From Scolanthus callimorphus (taxonomy: Eukaryota; Cnidaria; Anthozoa; Actiniaria; Edwardsiidae), in assembly GCA_033964015.1 (NCBI GenBank), contig CM066924.1, forward strand, positions 9,211,077 to 9,275,076: a stretch of 64,000 nucleotides of DNA, written 5' to 3'. Shown piece by piece: positions 20,441-30,987 of this stretch; within the stretch, counting starts at the first letter, position 1; each line of letters begins with the position of its first letter. The notes beneath the pieces were generated by a model that did not search any database, was not told the DNA's origin, and saw nothing but the letters and a program-made list of their open reading frames with translations. Both the position numbers and the translations under genes were made by a program.

Positions 20441-21409
20441 AAATCGCTTCTTAGTCATCGCCCTCGAACTATGTGACTATGTGACTATGTGGCTATGTAT
20501 GTCACTTCGCGGGAATCGTCCAGGTTGCACTCCATGTTGCTCCTGTTTCTACATTGATTATACTTCAGTCGCACAAGAATCACGGGTCATGAAGTTTCTG
20601 CCTTACAAATATTTGAATTGAGCCAATCATAGCACTGCATCACTTTTACCCTCCCTTCCCTTGCTACATCAATCGGTACGTCTCCCCACCATCCCCTCCC
20701 TTGTATCATCATGGCATTCACTTGTTCGGCGCTGGGTATCCTGTGTCTCGCCCCGTCTCCCATCTAAGTACTTCACCTTTGCCAACACATATATAGGCCA
20801 CAAGGCCAATCAGTCGTCCATGTGGGACGAGCATTTTCTTCTTGGAGAGTGATGTCAGTGAATTGAGCATGCTCTCGGTATCACGTCATACATGCCCACT
20901 ATCGTGTATTATTTACGATATTGCCATTACGACAAGTAAATAAGTATGGCTAAGGTACTAAAACGTTAACAATATTGAAGTTGCCACTGAGCATGCGCAA
21001 TATATTTTCTTAATTTTATTGCTACAAGCGATCAAATGATGCCAGAGCGCTTGAAAATAAAACCTTTCCTCAGTTTTGTGCTGCATGTTTTCAACGTCGT
21101 GCTGCTTTGTTCCAATCACCTAATTTACGAGGTGAATGTTTTGCGAGTTTATAGTCATGCGATCGATCAGTTATTTAAATCGAGTGTGGAATACAGCAAA
21201 CAACGGTCGAAATTAACAAAGAACTATCCATAAAAGTACAAGACATACACAAATATGGATGAAACTGAGAGGGGAAAACATTACAGGTGAGAAATGAGAA
21301 AGAACGAGTCTAAGAAATGAGTTCCGAGATCAAAGTCTTATTGAATCCAAAGTCGACATCAATATTTATGTATAAATAATAAAAGTTCCTCTTTGGGTAA
21401 TTGATCTAT
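20441..21409. other. Gene-free stretch
   Basis: Contains a small (TATGTGAC)n-like tract at about 20469-20500 and otherwise unremarkable sequence. Frames at 20661-20852 and 21036-21233 have no recognised motif. Confidence 0.4.
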
Positions 21410-21490
21410 TGAGTGGCCGAATGGTATGACTCTCGCTCTGTAAAGTAATAGTCCGGGGTTCGAATCCCGGGTTGGCAATTTTTTTTTTTT
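21410..21490 (+). tRNA. tRNA-like pseudogene or SINE head
   Basis: A box A match TGGCCGAATGG (21414-21424) and a perfect box B GGTTCGAATCC (21457-21467) are spaced as in a tRNA gene. The T arm CCGGG-GTTCGAAT-CCCGG pairs fully. A run of 12 T residues directly after (21479-21490) would terminate RNA polymerase III. The acceptor and anticodon stems do not pair well, so this is a tRNA-derived pseudogene or the head of a SINE and not a working tRNA. Confidence 0.5.
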
Positions 21491-21751
21491 GCATTTTTCT
21501 CAAAGGCAAGTATTTTTTGTGTTTTCTTACCGGACGCGTCGTGATTAAAAAAGTCATGTTTTATTCCAAATCGATAGGGAAAGGGTAGAACTACTTCAGA
21601 CAATCAGGTCTTTAATAAAAGTTGCCAGTGAGCATATGCACAATATTTTCTGGAATTTATCGCCTGCTTTAATTAAAACCAAAATGAAAATTAACACCGC
21701 ATTGCTTTAACCGGTGACGCAAACAAGTCTAATCTCTTTTCTCATGATTAG

Positions 21752-21907
21752 CCCATTCATTCGCTTTTGTCACACGGCAGCCATCTTGGATTTTCTAATA
21801 CAGCGAAGCTGACATGAGAGCGAGGCCAAGCGTGTAAGATCACCCACGCATAGTCATTTCTGTAAGAAAAATTCCAAGATGGCTGCCGTGTGACAAAGGC
21901 GAATGGG
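21752..21907. mobile_element. 156-bp MITE with YY1-like ends
   Basis: The inverted ends CCCATTCATTCGCTTTTGTC and ACACGGCAGCCATCTTGGA are mirrored at 21873-21907 with few differences. The CCAAGATGGCTGCC core resembles a YY1 site, so each copy would bring two such sites. Non-coding. Confidence 0.75.
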
Positions 21908-22204
21908 AATGTTGGGAACAAGGTTATGACGGCCGGTCCTACATACATACTTAATACATAAACCTTTATTTAGCCACGCTGGCCACAACAACTGAATTTA
22001 CAAACATAAAAACGGCTGATTTCCATGTGGGGCGTCCTGTCCTATAAGTGCCGAAGAACATCAGCAAATAGCTTCCTGTACGCTCTGCGTACCTATGTTT
22101 TTAGTTGTTATCATTTTCTAACGACACAGAAAATTTGACGCCGATATCTTAAATCGTGCGGGGTCAGTAGATTCGTGAAGGCGAAACTTCGACCTAAAAT
22201 TAAG

Positions 22205-23703
22205 GAGGCTCATAGCAGTTTTTCACGTCCTCACCCCCTGAACTTCAATGGTCTGTATCTCTTTCGGAAATACACAGAACGGAAAGCCACTTTACAAGTA
22301 AACATGCTATGGATTTTTCTTTTTGTCCACATATTTTATGTTTACCTGGCAACGTAATGGCGACCCTCCAAAAAGTTTAAGTTGCAAAATTCACCCAGAC
22401 AAAGAGAAATTTTGGCAAAACCCTCTTAACGCCAAAGACACTAGGCTATAAGCATACTTGGACAAAGTTTGAAGAAAAAGTAGCATCGCGTTTTCGAAAT
22501 ATAACGCGGTCATCTTTTTTCAAAAACACCGCATCAAAATTTAATTTTTTTTCGCGGCTTTTTTTAAAGAATTATGGCTCTAAAAAATGCATCAACAAGA
22601 TATGAAATAATTGAACTCTCTTTGGGGAGATTTAGACAAAAAATTATCTCGGATTTTTTTTTGGCTGGTCACCTCATCAGGGCTACCTCATTGATAACAT
22701 AGAAACGGTGCAGAAAAGGCAGCACGCTTTTGCAAGCAATGCTGGGACCGAGAACCAGGAACAATGACCCGACTAATGGAAGAGAGGGAAAAGGCACGAT
22801 TAGCCTTGTTTTTTAGGATAACTAGGGGCTTGGATGCGATTCCTATGCCATCATATGTAACCCCTCCAAATTATACAAGAACTAGACAATATCACCCCGA
22901 AAAATTTGCACCCATAACCTGCAAAACAAATGTCTTTAAAGAAAGCTTTTTCCCACAGGCAATACAACTATGGAATGGTCTGCCTGTTGGCGCCATAACT
23001 CAGCCCACTATTGACAGTTTCCTAGCTAGCCTATACTGACCACATATATTATTTATTATTATCATTTTTTCTTTCTCTTAGTTATATGATTGTTATTTTA
23101 TACCTTCACGTCATGGTTATGCCTTTGTGAAGTATAGTATTAAACGTAAACGTAAACGACTAGGAATTGAAACGCAGGACTAGTTGTTTGAGTTTGGCGT
23201 GAGCAAGAAAAGGCTTTCAAAGTGTTTCGATTAATCGTGATATGAATAAGCAGTGGCTCTGAAATTTTCTGTGCTTAAAGAAAATGCCTTGGTCTTTATG
23301 AGAAACTAAATCACTACGAGCTTTTAGGCATAGTTTGAGGGTCAAGAAAGTAGGCTAATTCTAATTTTTTGACGAAAAAAAAAAGACCGCGTTATATTTC
23401 GAAAACGCGATGCTAGTTTTTCTTCAAACTTTGTCCAAGTGATGCTTATAGCCTAGTGTCTTTGGCGTTAAGAGGGTTTTGCCAAAATTTCTCTTTGTCT
23501 GGGTGAATTTTGCAACTTAAACTTTTGGAGGGTCGCCATTACGTTGCCATGGAAGCACCAAGGTAAACAAAAAATATGTTGACACAAAGAACAATCCATA
23601 GCATATTTACTTGTAAAGTGGCTTTCCGTTCTGTGTATTTCCGAATGAGATACAGACCATTGAAGTTCAGGGGGTGAGGACATGAAAAACTGCTATGAGC
23701 CTC
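22205..23703. mobile_element. 1.5-kb element with about 325-bp inverted arms
   Basis: The arms 22205-22525 and 23385-23703 are inverted copies starting GAGGCTCATAGCAGTTTTTC. Shared words include CCCCCTGAACTTCAATGGTC, GCAACGTAATGGCGACCCTC, AGAGAAATTTTGGCAAAACC and CGTTTTCGAAATATAACGCG. Comparison with the uninterrupted repeat at 6095-6690 shows it inserted into R1. The 0.85 kb between the arms contains a LINE 3' end (separate entry). No transposase is present. Confidence 0.75.
22690..23160 (+). pseudogene. LINE 3' end (reverse transcriptase C-terminal tail), truncated
   Basis: A short stretch, IETVQKRQHAF (about 22702-22734), then after a frameshift the frame at 22764-23039, gives the tail typical of CR1/L2-like non-LTR elements: EEREKARLALFFRITRGL, an R-x-R-Q-H block, SFFPQAIQLWNGLP and a closing DSFLASL. 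The expected order (VQ-R, W/L, 'R-x2-R', 'H', 'FFPRTI-x-WN-x-LP') is preserved. Downstream is an AT-rich trailer ending in a (TAAACG)n tail at about 23139-23158. The reverse transcriptase core is absent, so it is a 5'-truncated, dead insertion, positioned between the inverted arms of the 1.5 kb element. Confidence 0.75.
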
Positions 23704-24060
23704 TGAAAGTGCTAGAAAAAGCGTGTAAAGTTAATTACAGTAATTTACAGAAAATGAGTGGTGGGCAATACAAAACAATGGCGGCAATTGAAGCCTAGGA
23801 AAACAGTTGACGCGTTATTTGAGGGTTTAGAAATATACTTTAGGACTGTATCAAATGAATTTCGGGGAAAAAAGTCATATTATGGATTTTTACGTTTTTA
23901 CCTTTCACGAGACCTTGAAGTAGTCCAGTCATTCTATGGTTTGACCCGTCACTAATTGCAACAGAAGGTTTTTCTTCACAATATTGGTCAGTTGAACGTA
24001 CTAAACAACATACTAAAAGTCCTAAAAAATCCTAGCACGGGAAAGCCTCTAAAATGAGCA

Positions 24061-27000
24061 TCATTGATACGCGCGCTCTCCTGCAACATGAAAACGAGGC
24101 TAAAACCGGAAGTAGCGCTATTTTGCCCGTTTTAATAGTATTTTCTTCACGATTTTCGAGGATTTGTCGTAATTCTATGAATGACAAGCTGTTTAATCAA
24201 TTAATATGGTATTTGCATATCATTTACGCTTAAAAAGAGTGTTTTGGGTTTTCGGTCTTCTCCACTCCCTCATATGTTAATTGTTTACGAGGTTTTTTCA
24301 ACATGGGCATTGACAAAGGCGACAAAAAAAATGAAACAGCTCTAAGGTTATCGTTTTTGTATCAATAGTCAATAATAAATGTATTTAAAGGTAAAAGGTT
24401 CAAAAGGGAAAGAATGTCCCGAGATCATCATTAATCGGGGAGTTGCAGAGTCCCTTTGCAGTGGCAACATGAGGCGGGTGTGATCATTCTGTTATACTTG
24501 CGGGAAGGAGTAATGATCGTAGTGTGCTACATCCTGTTGGTGCTACATCCTGTGGTACAGTTGCATGCGTAGAAGGTTGTCCGGCGCTCAACCACAGCTC
24601 TTCACCCTGCAGCCGCGATCTCCTCTCGAGTGCTATAAGTCTGCTGGAACACGTTGACGTGCTCTCGGAAACAATCGAATGAGATGAAATTCTGGAGTGA
24701 CGCGCCACTGTAGTGTAGTTTCGCGAAGTCGTGTCCCATCCCAGGGACGTGTGTAAGGAATATTCCGACACACCTCCACTCCTAGCTGAGCTCGAATTTT
24801 CAGGACGTTCCAAACGCGTCACAAAGTGTTGCCTTTTGCTAGGGGATGAAATACAAATTCACTACCGCCTGGTATGATGTGGGGGTGCGACCGCCTGGTA
24901 TGGTGTAAAATAAACGAACAAGTTGAAGTGATCCCTTTCTGAAAGTACTATGAATAACGCTCCTTAGAGCTGTTAAAAGTTTTCGTCATCCCACACAACT
25001 CCCTATTTGAACTAGTGCTAGGCAGTTCAAATAGGAAGCATAAAGGCCGTGGCATGCCTCTTTCGGTGCGCGTGATTTTGATAAAGGCATTTCATCAAGC
25101 CCTGAAAAAATGTAGGAAAAAATGCCATTTTGTATATAGTTGACAACCAGGTAGATTTTTTTCTTCCTCATGCGCCGCAAATTACTCATAACCTTTTCTA
25201 AGACTAGGATAGGTGAATCCTACGATGTGCGTGAGCGCGGAACAAATGACGCAAAGCGCGGAACAAATGACAAAGCGCCGATGCAATTTTTATCGTATCT
25301 TCTGAAAAATGCAAATGAATAAAAGTTGCTGCAATTGGTTGCAGCTACCCCTCTTTCGAGAGATCCCCCTTTCGCTCGCCCAAACATAGAAAAATCATAT
25401 TACTCCTCCTGGCGATAAATGATCACCAGCCCTTGACGTGCGGCGCCTTATGTTGTAACAAGAAGGAGTTTGGTTTTAGCGGAGGTTATTTACACGATCA
25501 AAATTCTGTTATTTGTGCCCGGGATTGCCGCAATATCATCACCGCGCTCTTCGCTAGCATTATTTGTTCATGTACTCCTTTTTTTCCCGTATGACCATTA
25601 CATCCGTCCTATTGGCTGCGCATTGCTCACTGCATATCACGGCAAACTTCAGCCATTTGGGGTTCGGATTTATTTGCTGGCAGTGTACCGGCGGCAAAGA
25701 AAAAAATGTCATTTGAATTCCAAGTTGAGAAAAAAAAGAAAGTGTCAAAATAGGGTACACACTAGCCCTTCTGGCTGATTTCAAATGTCGCACCCCGTGT
25801 AAGCGTGACACCGAAACAATGTGCTCTCTACGCGAACGAGCAGGGATAGGTGGCCCGTGTAACAGCGCTATCGTAGTGCGTATGCAAACCGCAAACAGAA
25901 ATTAGTATGTTAGTCTCTCGACAGAGCAGTTCAGGGCCGCACTTGGGCAGACTTTTCTGACTTTGCAATATAAAGCTTTGCCAGCTGATTGACTAAAACA
26001 CAACAGCGCCGACGAGCAGCCTTAGCGCTGTCTTTTTTGCCAGACTTTTGAAGGAACAATAAAATTCGCTGTCAATGAAATATAAACTCTAAACAGAGGC
26101 AGAAATAGGAAAGCAATGGCATACCTATTTCACGCTAGTGCTACCCAAGCCGGGGAGGGGGGGGGGGATGATTGATAAGGAAAAGCGGACAAACGTGGTT
26201 TGAATGCATTTTCATTGAGAAACCGCTGTCAAAAGTCGCTAGGAAAAGCAAGTATAATAACTGCCTGTATGCCAAAGTTATCGCAGTCTTCTGTTTTGCC
26301 CATTTAATCACTAATTCATCATTTTTTAGTATCCATTCTCTTTTGTCCCGCCTGAATCCGAAAACGAAGCCCTTTTATGTGGAACTTTTTGTCACTTGGA
26401 TGTGTGTTCGGCGCGACCACAGTCTTAGAGCAAAACACTTTGCCTTATTTTCGGCAAATCTTTGCTGGAAAATTATTATGTGGCAAAAATGAAAACTTTG
26501 CTCCTCTGAAATAATATGATACAAAATTATTGGCTAGAACCACTTCAACTGACTCGTTCGTGTAATCAGTGAATGTAGCGTTCAGTTGACAAGCAAATAA
26601 ACTTTTGAAAAACTCATGCTCATTGTTTTTCTAAAATTGCTCTTTTAAAATCGAAGAATTAGATATTTCTACATAGAATACATTGCCATGAAATGGCTCA
26701 ATATAAATTTGGAACAAACACTCGCAGTCGCCTTTATTAGTGTGTGCATAATTAGCAGGGAAAACCCTCACTGCCAATCCCGCGTACTCTCGACAAAACT
26801 GCTCCAGAGACGTTGAGTTGACGGCTGATTCTTTGGTATGTTTACCTGTAGAAAGATGATTTCTAATCTTCCTATAGTAACTGAGGCAATTCTTCCCGAG
26901 CGGTTCTCTCTATTCAGATGCTTGTGTGGCGGCAAAAAACGCAACACTTTTAGTAGTGACGGGCTTTACTCAATTAGGTAGCTAGCTAGACCTTCGCATT

Positions 27001-27344
27001 CGTAGCAGATTCAATCAACTTTATTTTATATTCATAATAATGTAAACTCAGTTTGTTTGAGGCAGATTGTGGTGTCAAAGCATGCGAGTAAGAAAATTGC
27101 GAGTTTAACATTCTATTAATGCTCAAGAAAATTTCAGCAAGATATACTCAGCCGTTTGAGAGAAAAATAAAAAAAATGAAATAAAACTTAGTCTACATGA
27201 CTAATATTAATATTAGGATTGAAATTTTGGATATCATTTGGACATTTCCTTGCACAAAAGAAAGAAATCTTGGATAATATTTAAGAAGTATTATGCACAG
27301 CCTCGTTTTCATGCAGAAAAAAATCCTTTCCAAGTCGACCTAAA
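24061..27344. other. Long stretch without recognised gene
   Basis: I find no supported gene in these 3.3 kb. Small items: a perfect 12-bp inverted repeat CCTATTTGAACT/AGTTCAAATAGG at 25002-25037, a duplicated word CCGCCTGGTATGRTGT at about 24865 and 24890, two copies of GCGCGGAACAAATGACA-like sequence near 25235-25270, and a poly-G run at about 26157-26167. The longest frames (24484-24822 minus, serine-rich; 25470-25778 and 26172-26492 plus) match no family that I know and lack splice context. Confidence 0.4.
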
Positions 27345-27495
27345 AAACGCTATTTTTCACCGTGTTCCCGTGATAGGATTTCTTAGGACTTTTAGTATGT
27401 TATAAAGGGGGACTTTCTGCACCTGAAACCGTCGAGAAACCTTCTGTTGCAATTAGTGACAGGTTGACCCCTTTTTTTTCCATAGAATGACTGGA
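27345..27495 (-). repeat. Dispersed repeat R1, copy 4 (fragment, inverted)
   Basis: Reverse complement of part of copy 3: ACTTTTAGTATGTTA, GAAACCTTCTGTTGCAATTA, GTGACAGGTTGACCC and CCATAGAATGACTGGAC correspond to 23930-24030. It ends about 40 bp before the third Helentron/pearl-like element. Confidence 0.65.
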
Positions 27496-27536
27496 CTAAA
27501 GTGCGAGGTGCAAAAGTTCGTAGAAAGACATGATCA

Positions 27537-28768
27537 TAGCGGAGCTCCCGCGCGGCGCGAAGCGCCGCGCGAGCGGAGCACCATAGATAAGAGAGAAACG
27601 TATACAGCTAGTAACCCATGGAGTTCATTTTTGAACGTCACGGACATTATGGTCCATTTTAATGACGTCATTGATGACGTAAGGGCACGTGACTTTGGTG
27701 TAAAGTTCCTCTTATGGTCTTTGAAAGTTTGTCCAAGTTTGGCTTCTATAGAAGCTTCCCTTCGGGAGATATAATGTTTTCTTTATTTTTCTGGTATTAA
27801 ACCTATAGTGTCCGTCCGTCCGTCCGTCCGTCCGTGTACACATGGGAACCCTGTGGTATGCAAAGAAAAAATTATATCTCCTCAAGGGAACATGCTAAGA
27901 CAACCATACTTGGGATATTTTGTCTATGCCACAAGGGGGGTGCTGTAACACCGACACGTGATGTGACGTCATCGATGACGTCATCTATGCTTGAAAAATC
28001 AATATCTCGTGAAGGGAAGACTAAGACAACAAAACTTAGGTAGTGTAGTCTAGGCCACCAGATGAGCAAAACGAGGTGGTCACGTGATATGACGTCATCG
28101 ATGACGTCATCTATGCTTGAAAAATCAATATCTCGTGAAGGGAAGACTCTAAGACAGCAAAACTTGGGTAGTGTAGTCTAGGCCACCAGATGAGCGAAAT
28201 GAGGTGGTCACGTGACATGACGTCATCGATGAGGTCATCTATGCTTGAAAAATCAATATCTCGTGAAGGGAAGACTCTAAGACAACAAAACTTGGGTAGT
28301 GTAGTCTAGGCCACCAGATAAGCGAAATGAGGTGTTCACGTGATATGACGTCATCGATGACGTCATCTACGCTTGAAAAATGAATATCTCATGAAAGGAA
28401 GACTCTAAACCAACCAAACTTGGGTAATGTAATCAGGTCACCAGATGAGCGAAAAGAAGTGGTCACGTGATGTGACGTCATCGATGACGTCGTCTATGCT
28501 TGAAAAAAATCGATATCTCGTGAAGGGAAGACTCTAAAACAGGTAAGCTTTGGTAGTGTAGTCTAGGTCACCAGATCAGCAAAATGAGGTGGTCACGTGA
28601 TATGACGTCATCGATGACGTCATCTATGCTGAAAAATTAATATCTCGTGAAGGGAAGACTCTCAAGCAACCATGTAAACCATGTACAGATGGGAATCCCT
28701 TTCATTCACACAGAAAATTTTATAACCAGGAGCTCCGCTTTTAGCCAGTGGCTAAATCTATATATTAT
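27537..28768 (-). mobile_element. Helentron/pearl-like non-autonomous element, copy C
   Basis: Reverse-oriented relative of copy B. The left end is AGCGGAGCTCCC with a long GC hairpin (GCGCGGCGC-GAA-GCGCCGCGC) and GAGCGGAGCACC. Next come CTTCTATAGAAGC and the microsatellite (GTCC)n at 27811-27835. A tandem core of about six units follows (27950-28660), each with ATGACGTCATCGATGACGTC, CACGTGA and AATATCTCGTGAAGGGAAGA. The right end GGAGCTCCGCTTTTAGCCAG with TGGCTAAATCTATATATTA matches copies A and D. No protein-coding capacity; the frames at 27487-28069 run across repeats. Confidence 0.7.
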
Positions 28769-28862
28769 TATAGCTGCTCCGTAGTTGTTGGCCTTACGTT
28801 TTGTGTCAGACGCTTACGTTTTCCAAATTTCCAAGACAGCACTAGATATTTTTGTTGTGTAG

Positions 28863-29140
28863 ATTACCACTGTATGTTATTGCTACGCGACCTCAAAATT
28901 CAATGTTGCGATGGGCGATTTTTAGCCGTCAATCAAACCAAAACGCTGGATTTGGCCACTTCTGCGGGCCGACATTGATTGCAAAATCAACCAAAATGGT
29001 TCTAAGCTATCCTTTGGCTTCCTCGACTCGAATGTATAACTTTCCGGTTCAACAAAATTGACAACAATTTTCTTGCGTAAAATCGCCAATCGCCCAACAG
29101 TGAATTTTGAGGTCGCGTAGCAATGCATACGGTGGTAATT
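28863..29140. mobile_element. 278-bp MITE
   Basis: The inverted ends ATTACCACTGTATG, then GCTACGCGACCTCAAAATTC and CGATGGGCGATTTT, are mirrored at the right (AAAATCGCC..., TGAATTTTGAGGTCGCGTAG, CATACGGTGGTAAT). The middle is unique AT-rich sequence. Non-coding. Confidence 0.75.
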
Positions 29141-30591
29141 TCTTTTGTTTTCATTTCACAGGAAGTGAATCTTTGGCGCAAGGCAAATGCGTTTTGCCGC
29201 GGTGTTAATAAAGTCAGTTTTTTTTTTCAGAACAGGACTGGCTTACTGTTGTTGCAAAGTAAGCAGACTGCAATGTTAGGGACGGATCATTAGAAAAACC
29301 CGGAGGGGGAGGGTGGCAGAAAAAATGTATGTGCAAGATTATTTTTTCAGAGGTAGTGCAGTCTTTTTTCTGGGGTCCAAGCTTTGCAGGATTTTTTTTC
29401 TCAGCACATTTCCACATACAGAGATTTTGCTGGATACAGGATATGGTGACTCTGGGGGGCTCAGCTTCACTTCAGTCCCACTAATTTTGCAATGGCGGCA
29501 AATTTGAATAGCTATTCTTCTGGATTGACATAAATGTGAAAATGTTTTTGTGTTTCCACATGAACATGAGGGTCAGTCAGTCCAGAACAATACTTATTCA
29601 AATGTCCAACATATTTCGATTCGTTGTGTAAAAATCCATAAATCGGCTACTAAGCAAAATAATTTAACACACGTGGGCAAATAAACACTGTGGGACACAT
29701 TTCCGAGATGTGGTCACCCCAAACCATTTTCCACGCATCCTAAGGATAACAGAGATCAGATCATACTGGATGGAAAAATCTGTCGATTAGTGACAGAACC
29801 TGGAATAACTAAGAAGCACCACCAGTATGAAGTTTAAACCAAATACAGATCACGTGGACAAAAATTTAAAAATTGGTACCTCAGCAAAATATGCTAGTAG
29901 ATATCACCACGTCATCAATAAATCTGAAATTGATGTTAATTGTTCAATAAAGGTGACCCATGATGCTTTGCTTCCCAATTTCTATGAGACAAAGTCGAGG
30001 TAACTTTTCGCCGATATTTACGGAGCCTGAGACGAATTGTTTCAGTATAATTAGTCAAGAGTATAATTACTTTTTTAGGGCTACCGTACCTTTTTAGTTT
30101 CTCATAATAAAGTGTGTGCATGATCCCCAATTCTTTCAATGTTATATTCACCTATAGGTGACTATAGCAAACTATGACAAACATATCAACCAATCAGTGT
30201 GCAGATTAGCTTGATGAGTAATTTATACTAAAGTTTGATATACAGCAAGATACATTTGATTCATGTAAATATCTTTTAACACTATAGCTTACATGTAGGT
30301 AGGGTAATTTTGGAATAAAGATTAATGGTTTCAGTGGCTTGGATCGTTTACAAAAATCAGCAACTGATCTGATAGAAATCTGTTGATCTGCTCAGTGCAT
30401 ATGAATGCCAGTTCATACCACAGGTGGCCCAATCCAGATCCTTCTGACTTTTGGATGGGCTGAACATTATTTCAGATTAATTTCAATAAAGTACTGTATT
30501 ACTTATGCGAACTCAAAAACCTTTCCATTTTTCTGTGCTTACAAAAATACTTTTTTCATAGTGTTTTGGGCATCAAATGCTAATACTGTAT
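29141..30591. other. Gene-free stretch
   Basis: AT-rich, with poly-T and purine-rich tracts near 29220-29400 and nothing recognisable as an exon. It lies downstream of the SERF stop codon on the minus strand and may include part of the 3' untranslated and intergenic sequence. Confidence 0.4.
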
Positions 30592-30733
30592 GCACCTAAT
30601 TCAGAAAAGGTTGCTTTGGTCATTGAATGCCTGTGTTTTGTGGTCACTGAAGCAAAGAATACCTTTCTTTTGTGCTATAATTGAAAGATCAAAGACCAAA
30701 CTTGAAAGCAACCTTTTTTGAATTAGGTAGGTG
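30592..30733. mobile_element. 142-bp MITE, family shared with 37185-37537
   Basis: The inverted ends ACCTAATTCAGAAAAGGTTGC and GCAACCTTTTTTGAATTAGGT bound an AT-rich interior. The same terminal sequence, slightly diverged (ACCTATTCCAGAAGAGGTTG), bounds the element at 37185-37537. Confidence 0.65.
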
Positions 30734-30987
30734 TATGGTCTAGTTTGATGGACATTCAATATTAACTTCTTATTTACAATTCAACTTTCTAAGATCCTTG
30801 TGGAAAATTTCAAAACCAACAAAGCTCAACTCACTGTCAAAGCCCAGTGGATTTTGTCCATGCAGATGCTCTTGTATAACAGAGCTTTCTATGAAATAAT
30901 TATTTTGTTTATAAAACTTCAATACTACAGTAGTTAAGTAATTTTTACTAAAGTTTCCTGTGTATTGTCTTGACATAAGGCAGAATG

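Larger units (their letters stand above)
22105..24060 (+). repeat. Dispersed repeat R1, copy 3, split by an insertion
   Basis: The left part (22105-22204) ends at GACCTAAAATTAA and the right part (23704-24060) resumes with GAAAGTGCTAGAAAAAGC, exactly where copy 1 reads through (about 6515-6530). The right part extends beyond copy 1 with CCAGTCATTCTATGG, CACTAATTGCAACAGAAGGT and AACATACTAAAAGTCCTAA, which recur inverted at 27345-27495. No reading frame spans the repeat. Confidence 0.75.

Noticed and set aside
21410..21490. Functional tyrosine-type tRNA
   Set aside because: Boxes A and B are good, but the acceptor and anticodon stems do not pair.
24484..24822. 112-codon serine-rich minus-strand frame
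   Set aside because: Low-complexity composition, no domain and no splice context.
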